In this document: positions 28,580 through 38,395 of the stretch, piece after piece
Layout of the letters: each line of letters opens with the position of its first letter
How positions within the stretch are numbered: the stretch's first letter is position 1
Source of the DNA: Candidatus Pantoea formicae
GTDB taxonomy: Bacteria > Pseudomonadota > Gammaproteobacteria > Enterobacterales > Enterobacteriaceae
Direction: 5' to 3'
Assembly: GCF_011752625.1 (NCBI RefSeq)
Contig: NZ_VWXD01000002.1
Coordinates: 372,001-436,000 of the forward strand
DNA: 64,000 bases
Notes under the pieces: model-generated
What the model saw: only the letters and a program-made list of their open reading frames with translations
Databases searched by the model: none
What the model was told of the DNA's origin: nothing
Position numbers and translations under genes: made by a program

Positions 28580-28630
28580 GATGAAAATTCGCCCTTAAAT
28601 ACATGGCGTCTTACGAGACAACTCGGTTAA

Positions 28631-29422
28631 TTAAAGTGGTTTGCCCGCCTGTAAAAACGCCTGCATCATTGGTTTTAACACCTTCTGCAACTGCGCGGCG
28701 CGATCCTGCTGCCAGGCAAACGGCGGGGTTTCATCCATATAATTCAGCTGCGCCAGTTCCAGCTGCACGGCCTGTACGCCCTGTTGCGGCTGACCATAGG
28801 CACGCGTGATATAACCGCCTTTGAAACGCCCGTTCACCACCCAGCTGTAATCGCTTTGCGCCGCGCAGACGTCCTTGATCGCTTCAATCACCGCGGTTGA
28901 GCAACTCTCACCGCTGTTGGTGCCAATGTTGATATCCGGCAACTGGCCGTCAAACAAGCGTGGAATCACCGAGGCGATGGAGTGAGCGTCGAACAACAGC
29001 GCATAGCCGTGTTCGGCCTTCAGTCGCGCCAGTTCTTGCTGAATCTGCTGATGATATGGCTGCCAGATGTTATCCAGATATTCCTGACGGGCAGCAGCAC
29101 TCGGTGTTTTACCCTCAGCAAACGTCGGCGTGCCATCAAATAACGTCTCTGGGTACAGCCCTGTCGTCGCGGTGGTATACAACGGCTGATTATCTGCCGG
29201 GCGATTCAAGTCGATCACAAAACGTGAGTAGTGACCAATCAGCACGCTGGCACCCAGATCGCGCACAAAATCATACAGTAACGGAATATGCCAGTCGGTA
29301 TCCGGCAAACCGCGCGCGGCGTCGCTCAATCCAGCGTCGACTTCTGGGGTGAGTTGGGTACCTGCATGCGGGATGCTGACCAGCAGCGGCAGCTTACCGG
29401 CGGTGAAATGAAAAGGTGTCAT
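28631..29422 (-). CDS. hutG: N-formylglutamate deformylase HutG
   Basis: This 263-residue protein belongs to the N-formylglutamate amidohydrolase family, which splits N-formyl-L-glutamate into glutamate and formate. It is the last step of the five-step histidine route. Typical features are SIPHAGTQ near the N-terminus, VIDLNRPAD, and LLFDAHSI, which hold the metal and substrate residues. It is not the agmatinase-like formiminoglutamase also called HutG in Klebsiella. ATG at 29422 overlaps the hutI stop by 4 bp (ATGA), with GGAG upstream. A terminator follows. Confidence 0.93.
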   Translation of the reverse strand: MTPFHFTAGKLPLLVSIPHAGTQLTPEVDAGLSDAARGLPDTDWHIPLLYDFVRDLGASVLIGHYSRFVIDLNRPADNQPLYTTATTGLYPETLFDGTPTFAEGKTPSAAARQEYLDNIWQPYHQQIQQELARLKAEHGYALLFDAHSIASVIPRLFDGQLPDINIGTNSGESCSTAVIEAIKDVCAAQSDYSWVVNGRFKGGYITRAYGQPQQGVQAVQLELAQLNYMDETPPFAWQQDRAAQLQKVLKPMMQAFLQAGKPL

Positions 29423-30636
29423 TGCGCTTCTCCACGATAGATAACCTGGCACGGCAGTTCGCCGCCCAGCCAGTAAACTAACTCGGCTGGGCGAGCCAGC
29501 GGCCAGTGCACAAAATTCGCCACTTTACCCGGCTCCAGCGAACCGTGTGACTGCTGTAATCCCAACGCTTTAGCGCCCCATAAGGTCACGCCAGCCAGCG
29601 CTTCTTCCGGTGTCATCCCAAACAGCGTGCAGCCCATGTTCAACATCAGACGCAGCGACAACGCCGGAGAAGTCCCCGGATTGGCATCGCTGGCCAGTGC
29701 CATCGGCACACCGTGTTTGCGGAATAGATTCACAGGCGGGCGTTGCGTCTCGCGCAGCAGATAGAAAGCGCCCGGCAGCAGCACCGCAACCGTGCCATGC
29801 TGTGCCATCGCTTCAGCGTCAGCTTCGGTGGCGTATTCAAGGTGGTCTGCAGACAAGGCGCCATATTTTGCCGCCAGCGTGGCGCCGCCGAGCGCAGAAA
29901 GCTGCTCCGCGTGCAGTTTGACCGGCATCCCCAACGCTTTGGCTTTATCAAACACCGCGCTGACCTGCTCAGGGGAAAAAGCCAGGTGTTCGCAGAAAGC
30001 GTCCACGGCATCCGCCAGACCCTCCGCCTTCACCTGTGGCAATAGGCGATCGCAGATGATATCGATCCAGCCTTGTGGATCCTCTTTAAATTCTGGAGGG
30101 AAACCGTGTGCAGCGAGGCAAGTGGCGAGCACATCGGCGGGGACCGTTTCCGCCAATTCGCGGATGGCACGCAGCATGGTGAGTTCACTGGCCTCATCAA
30201 GGCCGTAACCGGATTTGATCTCGACGGTGGTGACCCCTTCAGCCAGCAGTCGCTCCAGTCGCCAGCGGGCACTCGCCACCAACTCCTGCTGTGATGCGGC
30301 ACGCGTGGCACGCACCGTCGAGAGAATACCGCCGCCCTGCGCGGCGATCTCAGCATAGCTAACACCGTTCAATCGCTGCTCAAACTCCTGGCTGCGGTTA
30401 CCGCCAAACACCAGATGCGTATGGCAATCCACCAATCCCGGCGTGATGATGCCGCCGTCAAACTGATGCTGCTCACGCGGCGTAAAGTTTGGCAATTCAC
30501 TGCGTGGTCCAACCCAAATCAGTTCACCGTTATCGACCGCCAGGGCACCGTCGGCAATCAGGTTATAGCGCCCTTCTCGCATCGTCACGATATCGGCCCC
30601 CAGCCACAGGCTGTCGATCTGCTTCGCTTCTGCCAT
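29419..30636 (-). CDS. hutI: Imidazolonepropionase HutI
   Basis: This 405-residue amidohydrolase opens the ring of 4-imidazolone-5-propionate to N-formimino-L-glutamate, the third step of histidine breakdown. The metal-binding HTH ([14 protein letters not shown], about residues 70-83) is intact, as are VKLHAEQLS and the Asp of [11 protein letters not shown] at 30636 is chosen because GGGGAG precedes it; the frame extends to 30651 without support. It is divergent from hutF across a gap holding HutC-type palindromes. Confidence 0.95.
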   Translation of the reverse strand: MAEAKQIDSLWLGADIVTMREGRYNLIADGALAVDNGELIWVGPRSELPNFTPREQHQFDGGIITPGLVDCHTHLVFGGNRSQEFEQRLNGVSYAEIAAQGGGILSTVRATRAASQQELVASARWRLERLLAEGVTTVEIKSGYGLDEASELTMLRAIRELAETVPADVLATCLAAHGFPPEFKEDPQGWIDIICDRLLPQVKAEGLADAVDAFCEHLAFSPEQVSAVFDKAKALGMPVKLHAEQLSALGGATLAAKYGALSADHLEYATEADAEAMAQHGTVAVLLPGAFYLLRETQRPPVNLFRKHGVPMALASDANPGTSPALSLRLMLNMGCTLFGMTPEEALAGVTLWGAKALGLQQSHGSLEPGKVANFVHWPLARPAELVYWLGGELPCQVIYRGEAQ

Positions 30637-30681
30637 CCTACTCCCCTTCACGTCTGACGATTTACACTGCGCATTAAAGTA

Positions 30682-30697
30682 TGTATATGTATATACA
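30682..30697. promoter_or_regulatory. HutC operator between hutI and hutF
   Basis: TGTATATACA at 30688-30697 is a perfect HutC-type palindrome. An overlapping near-copy, TGTATATGTA, starts at 30682. The site lies between two divergent operons, so one bound repressor could control both hutIG and hutFD. Confidence 0.75.
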
Positions 30698-30721
30698 ACT
30701 TTCCGCCATTAAGGATCAACC

Positions 30722-32077
30722 ATGGCCGCTTTTTTTGCCCCACGCGCGCTGCTGGCCGACGGCTGGCATGAAAACGTTTTGATCACCACTGATGCATCTG
30801 GACAGATTACCGAACTCGTGCCTGACAGCGCCCCCGGCAGCGCCTCGCGCCTTGCGGGACCGGTGATCCCGGCTATCGCTAACCTGCATTCACACGCTTT
30901 CCAGCGCGCCATGGCGGGGCTGGCCGAAGTGGCGGGCGATCCACAGGACAGCTTCTGGACCTGGCGCGACCTGATGTATCGCATGGTGCAACGCCTATCC
31001 CCCGAACAGGTCGGTGACATTGCCACACATCTCTATATCGACATGCTGAAAGGTGGCTACAGCCAGGTGGCGGAGTTCCACTATCTGCACCACGATCCTC
31101 AGGGTCAAAATTATGCCGATGATGCGATGCTGCTTAATCTGATCAACGCAGCCGAAACCGCAGGCATCGGCCAGACGCTGCTGCCCGTGCTCTACAGCTA
31201 CAGCGGTTTTGGTTCGCAACCCGCCAGCGACGGGCAGCGCCGCTTCATCCAGCAAACTGACGCCTACCTGCATCAGCAGCAACGTGTGGCGCAATGGAGT
31301 GCCGCTCAGCCACTGCTCAATCATGGCATCTGTTTCCACTCACTGCGCGCGGTGAGTGAAGCACAAATGCGTGAAGTGCTGTCCGCCAGCCACGCCGCTG
31401 TGCCGGTGCATATTCATGTGGCCGAACAGGAAAAAGAGGTCAATGACAGCCTGGCGTGGAGCGGCGAACGCCCGGTGGCCTGGCTTTACAATCGCTTTGA
31501 AGTGGACCAACGCTGGTGTCTGATCCACGCTACCCATCTGGATAGTGATGAGATTCAGCGCATGGCCGCCAGCGGTGCCGTCGCGGGACTTTGCCCCACC
31601 ACCGAAGCCAATCTCGGCGATGGCATCTTCCCGGCGGTGGACTATATTGCACGCGGTGGACGTTGGGGCATTGGCTCAGACAGCCATGTATCGCTCAGTA
31701 CGTTAGAAGAGTTGCGCTGGCTGGAGTATGGTCAGCGCCTGCGCGATCGTCGTCGCAATCGCATCACGTTGCCGAACCAGCCTTCCGTGGGCGATCTGCT
31801 CTGGCAGCAGGCCGCACAAGGCGGTGCACAAGCCTGCGGCATTGCCACAGGCGAGTTGGCCGTGGGCAAACGTGCTGACTGGCTGGTGCTGGAAAATGAC
31901 GCCTTCCTCAGTAGCGTAAGTTCGGCTTCGCTGCTCAATCGCTGGCTGTTTGGCGGCACGCAACGTCAGATTCGCGATGTGTTTGTCGCGGGTAACCAGG
32001 TGATTAGCGAAGGCCATCATGCGGCAGAAGAAGCCGCCGCCGCGCGCTTTGCCAAAGCCATGAGTGCACTGCAATGA
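30722..32077 (+). CDS. hutF: Formimidoylglutamate deiminase HutF
   Basis: This 451-residue amidohydrolase of the chlorohydrolase/ATZ group removes ammonia from N-formimino-L-glutamate to give N-formyl-L-glutamate. Metal ligands are visible as HSHAFQR (about residues 55-61), HIHVAEQ and the GSDSHVS segment. AAGGA precedes the ATG. Its presence together with a deformylase-type HutG shows the five-step pathway known from Pseudomonas. It overlaps hutD by 4 bp. Confidence 0.95.
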   Translation: MAAFFAPRALLADGWHENVLITTDASGQITELVPDSAPGSASRLAGPVIPAIANLHSHAFQRAMAGLAEVAGDPQDSFWTWRDLMYRMVQRLSPEQVGDIATHLYIDMLKGGYSQVAEFHYLHHDPQGQNYADDAMLLNLINAAETAGIGQTLLPVLYSYSGFGSQPASDGQRRFIQQTDAYLHQQQRVAQWSAAQPLLNHGICFHSLRAVSEAQMREVLSASHAAVPVHIHVAEQEKEVNDSLAWSGERPVAWLYNRFEVDQRWCLIHATHLDSDEIQRMAASGAVAGLCPTTEANLGDGIFPAVDYIARGGRWGIGSDSHVSLSTLEELRWLEYGQRLRDRRRNRITLPNQPSVGDLLWQQAAQGGAQACGIATGELAVGKRADWLVLENDAFLSSVSSASLLNRWLFGGTQRQIRDVFVAGNQVISEGHHAAEEAAAARFAKAMSALQ

Positions 32078-32613
32078 AAACACGCTTTGACTATAGCGAA
32101 CTGCCGGTCAGTCGCTGGCGCAATGGCGGCGGTGAAACGCGTGAGATTGTCAGCTTTCCGCCAGGAGAGGCGCAGTTCGGCTGGCGGGCCAGTATTGCCA
32201 CCATTGATGCCGACGGACCTTTCTCCCCTTTCCCCGATATCGACCGGGTGATTACGCTGCTGCACGGTGACAGCGTGCTGCTAAGTAGCGAGCAAGGCCA
32301 ACAGCGTTTGTTGCCGCATCAGCCTTGGGCGTTTCCCGGCGAATGGGCAATTGATGCGCAGATCAGCGGTAGCTGTCAGGACTTCAATATCATGACGCGC
32401 CGAGACAGCTGGCAAGCTCGGGTGGAAGTGGTACTGCAGACTGCCGTCAGTCATCATGGCGTGGCATGGGTTTTGGCGGGGGAGTGGCAAACTGCAAACG
32501 GAGAAACATTGGCGGTGAATCAGGGCATGTGGTGGCTGGATGAAAATACGCAGTTGGCTCCGGTTTCCGCCGAAGCCAGCCTGCTGTTTGTGACGCTTAG
32601 CCGTGTCCTCTAA
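32074..32613 (+). CDS. hutD: HutD family protein (cupin-like)
   Basis: This 179-residue protein matches the HutD/Ves family, a small double-barrel cupin. The WRNGGGETREI segment near the N-terminus and GWRASIATID are typical. HutD has no proven enzyme activity; in Pseudomonas it is proposed to limit hut expression by binding an intermediate. It starts in an ATGA overlap with hutF. Its 3-prime end overlaps the 3-prime end of convergent hutC by 17 bp. Confidence 0.92.
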   Translation: MKTRFDYSELPVSRWRNGGGETREIVSFPPGEAQFGWRASIATIDADGPFSPFPDIDRVITLLHGDSVLLSSEQGQQRLLPHQPWAFPGEWAIDAQISGSCQDFNIMTRRDSWQARVEVVLQTAVSHHGVAWVLAGEWQTANGETLAVNQGMWWLDENTQLAPVSAEASLLFVTLSRVL

Positions 32614-33352
32614 AGCGCCCCAGTAGCTTATAGCGCGAGCCAGGATAAAGCAGACGCGCGTAAGTCACAATCTTGTTATCGCTCCAGGTCTGACGGCGAA
32701 TTAACAAGCAAGGTTCGTGTTCATCAAGCGCCAGATGCTTACGCTGGCGCAGATCGGGCAGTACCGCTTCGACAATATGCTCACCGGCCGTCAATGGCGC
32801 GACACGCATCAGGTACGTGTAAGGTGTAAGCTGGTGATAATCCTGGCTGAGATAATCCGGTGCCACCAACGGGTTCACCAGACGATCTTCCAGCTGAACC
32901 GGCATGTCGTTTTCGTAGTGTACAATCAGTGAATGATACAGCGTTTGTCCCGTGGATAGTCCCAGCACCGCCGCCTGTTCCGGGTCGGCTTTCATCTGCC
33001 CAATAGACAAAACTTTGCAACTGTGACGATGACCACGCTGAGCAATTTCATCAGCAATGTTGTGCACTTCGAGCATTGCGGTGTAGCCCTTCATCTCAGC
33101 AACAAAGGTGCCTACCCCCTGCATACGCACCAGGAAACCTTCGCTGGTGAGTTCACGCAGTGCTCGGTTAATGGTCATACGGCTGACGCCCAGCTCATTT
33201 ACCAGTTCACTCTCAGATGGCACGCGCTGGTTAGCTTTCCAGTGGCCCTCACGGATCTGGCTGATGATCGCCTGTTTCACCCGCTGATAAATCGGTGCTG
33301 GCTCATCGCCCATCGCTGCGGCTAGCTGTGCTACTGCCGTTTGCTCCGCCAT
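32597..33352 (-). CDS. hutC: Histidine utilisation repressor HutC (GntR family)
   Basis: This 251-residue repressor has an N-terminal GntR winged helix (about residues 20-85, with VPSESELVNELGVSRMTINRALREL) and a C-terminal UTRA effector domain. HutC senses urocanate and releases hut operators. ATG at 33352 is chosen by homology; an upstream in-frame extension to 33469 would run over its own operator. A perfect TGTATATACA at 33405-33414 lies 53 bp upstream, which implies autoregulation. Confidence 0.95.
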   Translation of the reverse strand: MAEQTAVAQLAAAMGDEPAPIYQRVKQAIISQIREGHWKANQRVPSESELVNELGVSRMTINRALRELTSEGFLVRMQGVGTFVAEMKGYTAMLEVHNIADEIAQRGHRHSCKVLSIGQMKADPEQAAVLGLSTGQTLYHSLIVHYENDMPVQLEDRLVNPLVAPDYLSQDYHQLTPYTYLMRVAPLTAGEHIVEAVLPDLRQRKHLALDEHEPCLLIRRQTWSDNKIVTYARLLYPGSRYKLLGRFRGHG

Positions 33353-33404
33353 GTCCTGTTCCTTTTCCGAGTAATGACCAAAGTTTACTGTCTCAGCACG
33401 TAAA

Positions 33405-33414
33405 TGTATATACA
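33405..33414 (-). promoter_or_regulatory. HutC operator in front of hutC
   Basis: A perfect TGTATATACA palindrome lies 53 bp upstream of the hutC start. It fits negative autoregulation. Confidence 0.72.
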
Positions 33415-33549
33415 TCCGATTGTGCAGACAGCACGCCAACAGTGCAGATTTCTCCCTGTTTCGGTGCAATGCGTTACACGCTTCGCCTGCTAAAGCGCAT
33501 TGCGGCGCATTTCACAGAATCAGATCAATCTGGCATAGCGCTTGCTACT

Positions 33550-33559
33550 TGTATAGACA
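33550..33559 (+). promoter_or_regulatory. HutC operator upstream of hutH (distal)
   Basis: TGTATAGACA is a one-change variant of the TGTATATACA site. The identical 10-mer recurs at 33652, 102 bp downstream, which strengthens both. Confidence 0.65.
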
Positions 33560-33651
33560 AGATTAGACACTTATGCTTCACTCACAACATTCCATGGTCG
33601 TCCAGGTAAGCTCATCGCGAAATGAAGGCTACCGGGCAGCACCAGATCACT

Positions 33652-33661
33652 TGTATAGACA
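33652..33661 (+). promoter_or_regulatory. HutC operator overlapping the hutH ribosome site
   Basis: A second TGTATAGACA ends exactly where the AGGAG ribosome site of hutH begins. Repressor here would block the start of the hutHU transcript or elongation into it. Confidence 0.65.
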
Positions 33662-33671
33662 GGAGTAGACT

Positions 33672-35225
33672 ATGTCAGGTTCGGTTCAGGAAATTCGCCT
33701 TGTTCCCGGTGAAGTGGACCTCGCCACCTTGCGGACCATTTATCAAAGCAAGGTGACGCTCACATTGGCAGATGACGCCCGTGCAGCCATCGACCGCGCG
33801 AATGAAACCGTTGATGCCATCGTGGCATCGGGCAAAGTGGTGTATGGCATTAATACCGGTTTTGGCAAACTGGCGCAGACGCAGATCCCCGCAGAACGCC
33901 TGGCGGAACTGCAACGGAACCTGGTGCTGTCACACAGCGTGGGATTGGGCAACTTACTGCCCGATAACGTCACGCGCTTAGTGGTCGCCACCAAAATTAT
34001 CAGCCTGGCACGCGGCCACTCCGGCGTACGTATCCAGTTAATCGAAGCCCTGCTGGCGCTGTTTAATGCCGGTGTGATGCCGTGCATCCCGGAAAAAGGT
34101 TCGGTTGGTGCATCCGGCGATTTAGCCCCGCTGGCCCATCTGTCATTGATGTTGCTGGGTGAAGGCCAGGTACGCGTCGACGGAGAACTGATTCCCGCCA
34201 CCGAAGGGCTGGCGCGCGTCGGCCTGCAGCCGATTGTGCTGGGACCGAAAGAGGGTCTGGCACTGCTGAATGGCACCCAGGTTTCCAACGCGCTGGCACT
34301 GCGTGGCCTGTTTGAAGCTGAGAATCTCTTCGCCGCAGGCCTGATGGCCGGTGCGCTGTCACTGGAAGCGATCAAAGGCTCGGTAAAACCTTTCGATGCA
34401 CGTATTCATCAGGCGCGCGGTCAGCACGGGCAAATCGCGGTGGCCGCTGCCGTTTCTTCCTTACTGGAAGGCAGTGAAATCCTCAGCTCACATACGAATT
34501 GTGGTCGCGTGCAGGATCCCTACTCGATTCGCTGCGTTCCGCAGGTGATGGGCGCGTGTTTAGACAACCTCAGCCATGCGGCACGCGTACTGCAAATCGA
34601 AGCCAACGCGGCCTCTGATAACCCATTAGTCTTCAGCGACAGCGGCGATGTGATTTCTGGCGGCAACTTCCATGCTGAACCTGTCGCCTTTGCCGCCGAT
34701 ATCATCGCGCTGGCGATCGCCGAAATCGGTGCCATCTCAGAACGCCGTATGGCGCTGCTGCTGGATACCGGCCTCTCTGGTTTGCCCCCGTTCCTGGTCC
34801 GTGACGGCGGCGTGAACTCTGGCTTTATGATCGCGCAAGTCACTGCTGCGGCACTGGCCTCGGAAAACAAATCACTGGCACATCCCGGCAGCGTTGACAG
34901 CCTGCCGACCTCTGCCAACCAAGAGGATCATGTATCAATGGCAACCTATGCCGCACGCCGCCTCGGTGACATGTGCTTTAACACCGCCGCCGTGGTGGGC
35001 ATTGAAGCGATGGCCGCAGCGCAAGGCATTGATTTCCATCGCCCGCTGCAGAGTTCCTCAGCACTGGAGCAGGAACTGAGCCGTATTCGTGAAAACGTAG
35101 CCTTCCTCGATCAAGACCGTTTAATGGCGCCGGATATCGAATCCATGCGTCTGTGGGCCAGCAGCCATGCCTGGCCTGAATCTTTGACTGCGCTGCTGCC
35201 AAGCCAGCGTTCAACTACCCATTAA
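33672..35225 (+). CDS. hutH: Histidine ammonia-lyase HutH
   Basis: This 517-residue enzyme converts L-histidine to urocanate and ammonia. The MIO-forming Ala-Ser-Gly is intact in [15 protein letters not shown] (residues 147-149). The catalytic Tyr of VVYGINTG, the Asn of [16 protein letters not shown] and the Glu of NQEDHVSM are all present. AGGAG lies just upstream. It forms an operon with hutU (7-bp gap) and is divergent from hutC, with three HutC-type sites in the shared 319-bp region. It is the functional counterpart of the altered histidase-like protein at 23589-25070. Confidence 0.97.
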   Translation: MSGSVQEIRLVPGEVDLATLRTIYQSKVTLTLADDARAAIDRANETVDAIVASGKVVYGINTGFGKLAQTQIPAERLAELQRNLVLSHSVGLGNLLPDNVTRLVVATKIISLARGHSGVRIQLIEALLALFNAGVMPCIPEKGSVGASGDLAPLAHLSLMLLGEGQVRVDGELIPATEGLARVGLQPIVLGPKEGLALLNGTQVSNALALRGLFEAENLFAAGLMAGALSLEAIKGSVKPFDARIHQARGQHGQIAVAAAVSSLLEGSEILSSHTNCGRVQDPYSIRCVPQVMGACLDNLSHAARVLQIEANAASDNPLVFSDSGDVISGGNFHAEPVAFAADIIALAIAEIGAISERRMALLLDTGLSGLPPFLVRDGGVNSGFMIAQVTAAALASENKSLAHPGSVDSLPTSANQEDHVSMATYAARRLGDMCFNTAAVVGIEAMAAAQGIDFHRPLQSSSALEQELSRIRENVAFLDQDRLMAPDIESMRLWASSHAWPESLTALLPSQRSTTH

Positions 35226-35232
35226 GGAACCG

Positions 35233-36921
35233 ATGATGAGCGAAACTTTGTCTCAGGCTGTAGCCCGTGAAATCCGTGCGCCGCGCGGTAATGAACTGCA
35301 CTGCGCGAACTGGTTGATTGAAGCGGCTTACCGCATGATCCAGAACAACCTCGATCCTGATGTAGCCGAGCGCCCAGAGGATCTGGTGGTGTACGGCGGC
35401 ATTGGTAAGGCAGCGCGTAACTGGGAGTGCTTCGAGCAGATTCTGCGTTCCCTGCGTGCCTTGCAGCCGGAAGAAACCCTGTTGATCCAGTCTGGTAAAC
35501 CTGTGGGTGTGTTCCGTACCCATGCAGATGCACCGCGCGTGTTGCTGGCCAACTCCAACCTGGTGCCCCATTGGGCCACCTGGGATCATTTCCACGAACT
35601 GGATAAAGCCGGCCTGATGATGTATGGCCAGATGACCGCCGGTTCATGGATCTACATCGGCGCACAGGGCATCGTGCAAGGTACGTTTGAAACCTTCGCC
35701 GAAGCGGGCCGCCAGCATTATGACAGCGACCTGAGTGGCCGCTGGATCCTCACTGCCGGTTTGGGTGGCATGGGCGGTGCCCAACCGCTGGCAGGCGTGT
35801 TGGCCGGTGCGTGCGTGCTGGCGATCGAGTGCCAGGAATCGCGCATCGATTTCCGTCTGCGCACCCGTTACGTGGACCACAAAGCCTATACCTTAGACGA
35901 AGCGCTGGAGCTGATTGATAAAGCCACCAAAGCCAAGCAGGCCATTTCAGTGGGTCTGTTGGGTAATGCCGCAGAAATCGTGCCGGAACTGGTGAAGCGT
36001 GCCAAAGCGGGTGGCATGAAACCCGATATCGTCACCGACCAGACTTCCGCTCACGATCCAATCAACGGCTATCTGCCAGTGGGTTGGGATGTCGAACGCT
36101 GGCAGTCTGAGCGCGTCAGCAACCCGAAAGGCGTCGAAAAAGCCGCGCGCGCCTCCATGGCGGTACATGTCCAGGCGATGCTCGACTTCCATCATATGGG
36201 CGTGCCGACCGTGGATTACGGTAACAACATCCGTCAGGTGGCGCTGGACGAAGGGGTGAAGAATGCCTTTGATTTCCCAGGCTTCGTTCCTGCTTATATT
36301 CGTCCACTGTTCTGCGAAGGCAAAGGACCGTTCCGCTGGGTGGCGCTGTCAGGTGATCCGGAAGACATCTACAAAACCGATGCCAAGCTGAAAGAGCTCT
36401 TCCCGGACCACAAGAATCTGCATCGTTGGCTGGATATGGCGCAGGAGCGTATCGCCTTCCAAGGCTTACCGGCGCGTATCTGCTGGCTGGGGCTGGGCGA
36501 ACGACATAAAGCGGCGCTGGCATTCAATGAAATGGTGCGTAATGGCGAGCTAAAAGCGCCTATCGTGATCGGCCGTGACCACTTGGACTGCGGTTCTGTT
36601 GCCTCACCTAACCGTGAAACCGAAGCGATGAAAGATGGCTCAGATGCCGTCTCTGACTGGCCACTGCTTAACGCCTTGCTGAACACCGCAGGCGGTGCGA
36701 CATGGGTCAGCCTGCATCACGGCGGCGGCGTCGGCATGGGCTTCTCTCAGCATTCTGGCGTGGTGATTGTCTGCGACGGTACTGCGGAGGCGGATGCGCG
36801 TCTGGGCCGTGTGCTGTGGAACGATCCGGCAACCGGTGTGATGCGTCATGCGGATGCCGGCTATGAACTGGCACAGAGCTGTGCGAAAGAGCATGGCTTG
36901 AATCTGCCGATGCAGAAGTAA
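35233..36921 (+). CDS. hutU: Urocanate hydratase HutU
   Basis: This 562-residue enzyme hydrates urocanate to 4-imidazolone-5-propionate using tightly bound NAD+ as an electrophile. Conserved segments include [12 protein letters not shown], the glycine-rich [14 protein letters not shown] nucleotide-binding stretch, [23 protein letters not shown] and [15 protein letters not shown]. Two ATG codons are adjacent (35233 and 35236) after AAGGA; the second has better spacing. A long perfect hairpin follows the stop. Confidence 0.97.
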   Translation: MMSETLSQAVAREIRAPRGNELHCANWLIEAAYRMIQNNLDPDVAERPEDLVVYGGIGKAARNWECFEQILRSLRALQPEETLLIQSGKPVGVFRTHADAPRVLLANSNLVPHWATWDHFHELDKAGLMMYGQMTAGSWIYIGAQGIVQGTFETFAEAGRQHYDSDLSGRWILTAGLGGMGGAQPLAGVLAGACVLAIECQESRIDFRLRTRYVDHKAYTLDEALELIDKATKAKQAISVGLLGNAAEIVPELVKRAKAGGMKPDIVTDQTSAHDPINGYLPVGWDVERWQSERVSNPKGVEKAARASMAVHVQAMLDFHHMGVPTVDYGNNIRQVALDEGVKNAFDFPGFVPAYIRPLFCEGKGPFRWVALSGDPEDIYKTDAKLKELFPDHKNLHRWLDMAQERIAFQGLPARICWLGLGERHKAALAFNEMVRNGELKAPIVIGRDHLDCGSVASPNRETEAMKDGSDAVSDWPLLNALLNTAGGATWVSLHHGGGVGMGFSQHSGVVIVCDGTAEADARLGRVLWNDPATGVMRHADAGYELAQSCAKEHGLNLPMQK

Positions 36922-36933
36922 CCTTACCTCCTC

Positions 36934-36965
36934 ATGAATGTTGCCCGTCACAGGGCAACATTCAT
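36934..36965 (+). terminator. Hairpin after hutU
   Basis: A perfect 13-bp stem (36934-36946 with 36953-36965) begins 12 bp after the hutU stop. It lacks a T run. It may end transcription weakly or protect the mRNA end. Confidence 0.5.
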
Positions 36966-36989
36966 GCCGAGCTGCATTCAGTTCTGATG

Positions 36990-37064
36990 CGTAGCGGCGC
37001 GATTTTCCGCGCTGATTGAAGCGATGCAGTCGCTGCCAGATGCACGAAAAATCGCGTCGCTACG
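36990..37064. repeat. Palindromic intergenic repeat
   Basis: Inverted arms of 17 bp with one mismatch lie at 36990-37006 and 37048-37064. The arm begins CGTAGCGGCGCGATTT. A similar start (TGTAGCGGCGC) occurs at the right edge of the window, and a related degenerate stretch lies near 21450-21475. The remainder of the 36922-37231 gap should hold the promoter of the next gene. Confidence 0.65.
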
Positions 37065-37231
37065 TTTAGCCACACGCTGTGAATCCGCTGTATATTCCAT
37101 TCCGCTATAGTCTATAGCCAAATTATTCCGTTCCACGATAGACGCCGCCCTGCGCTTACCACTACAGTGGACACATCACTTAGCGTGTCAGAGAAATCGC
37201 AGCCCATGCTGCTGATGGAGAGCCTTACTTT

Positions 37232-38395
37232 ATGAGCCTGCCTGCCGTACTGCTGGAAAACGCCCTGAACTGGCGTCGTCAGTTACACCAACATCCTGAA
37301 TTGGGTTATCACGAACAGCACACCAGCGACCTGGTGGCGAAAGTGCTGACCGAAGCAGGATTACAGGTGTTTCGCGGACTCGCAGGTACAGGGGTGATCG
37401 GCACGCTGGAGAACGGCCCAGGCCCCGTCATTGGCTTACGTGCCGATATGGATGCCCTGCCGATTACCGAGAAAGGCACGCCGCAGTGGAAATCAACCCA
37501 GCCTGGCGTCATGCACGCTTGCGGTCATGACGGGCATACGGCGATTTTGCTGGCTGCGGCCTGCCAACTGGCCGCGACGCGTAATTTCCAAGGGACGGTG
37601 CACTTCCTGTTCCAGCCCGCGGAAGAAAATTTAGGCGGGGCTCGCAAAATGGTGGAAGAAGGCTTGTTTACGCGCTTCCCGATGGATGCCGTGTATGCGA
37701 TGCACAACTGGCCGGGTTTACCGGTGGGTTCGCTGGCGGTTAACCCTGGGGCGATGATGGCCTCGCTCGATTCATTTGAGATCACCCTGAACGGCAAAAG
37801 CTGTCATGCAGCGATGCCAGAGAGCGGCGCGGATCCCATGGTGGTCGCGGCGGAACTGATTCTGGCGCTGCAAACCATCCCTTCACGTCGCCTGTCCCCG
37901 CTGGCATCGGCGGTGGTGAGCGTGACGCAGATCCACGGCGGCGAAGCGATAAACGTGATTCCAGAACAGATTGTGTTACGTGGCACAGTGCGATGTCTAC
38001 AGACTGACGTACGTAATCGCGTACGCGGTCTGATTGAAGATTTTGTCACCACGCTGCCACGCCCGTTTGGCGTCAGCGGTGAAATTCACTGGTATCCCGG
38101 CTATCCCGTGACCGCCAACCATGCTGCCCCGGCTGAGCAGGTGCGCGACGTCGCCAACCGCGTGTTAGGCGAGTCGCAGGTGCACTGGCAGGTCAATCCC
38201 TCCATGGCGTCTGAAGATTTCGCCTGTATGCTCGAAGATTGCCCTGGGGCTTATTTCTGGCTGGGTGCGGATGGCGCGGAGCCCTCTGCCCCGCTGCATA
38301 ATGCCCATTACGATTTTAACGACGACCTACTGCCCATTGGCATCACCTTCTGGCAGCAGTTGGTGGAAAGTGTATTGGTTAAATCCTGCCGCTAA
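37232..38395 (+). CDS. M20 family amidohydrolase (hippurate/N-acyl amino acid hydrolase type)
   Basis: This 387-residue metallopeptidase-fold protein matches the hippuricase and IAA-amino-acid hydrolase group. Binuclear metal residues are seen in VMHACGHDGHTA (about residues 94-105) and QPAEEN (about 130-135), with HN in YAMHNWP and a His near the C-terminus (PLHNAHYDF). It would release an amino acid from an N-acyl or amide conjugate. The substrate is unknown; plant auxin conjugates or hippurate are candidates by family. Its 3-prime end overlaps the convergent ybiB gene by 4 bp. The ribosome site is weakly placed. Confidence 0.85.
   Translation: MSLPAVLLENALNWRRQLHQHPELGYHEQHTSDLVAKVLTEAGLQVFRGLAGTGVIGTLENGPGPVIGLRADMDALPITEKGTPQWKSTQPGVMHACGHDGHTAILLAAACQLAATRNFQGTVHFLFQPAEENLGGARKMVEEGLFTRFPMDAVYAMHNWPGLPVGSLAVNPGAMMASLDSFEITLNGKSCHAAMPESGADPMVVAAELILALQTIPSRRLSPLASAVVSVTQIHGGEAINVIPEQIVLRGTVRCLQTDVRNRVRGLIEDFVTTLPRPFGVSGEIHWYPGYPVTANHAAPAEQVRDVANRVLGESQVHWQVNPSMASEDFACMLEDCPGAYFWLGADGAEPSAPLHNAHYDFNDDLLPIGITFWQQLVESVLVKSCR

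Noticed and set aside
28631..29422. Formiminoglutamase (arginase-fold HutG)
   Set aside because: The sequence is of the N-formylglutamate amidohydrolase type, without arginase-fold DAHxD and SxDxDxxDP motifs.
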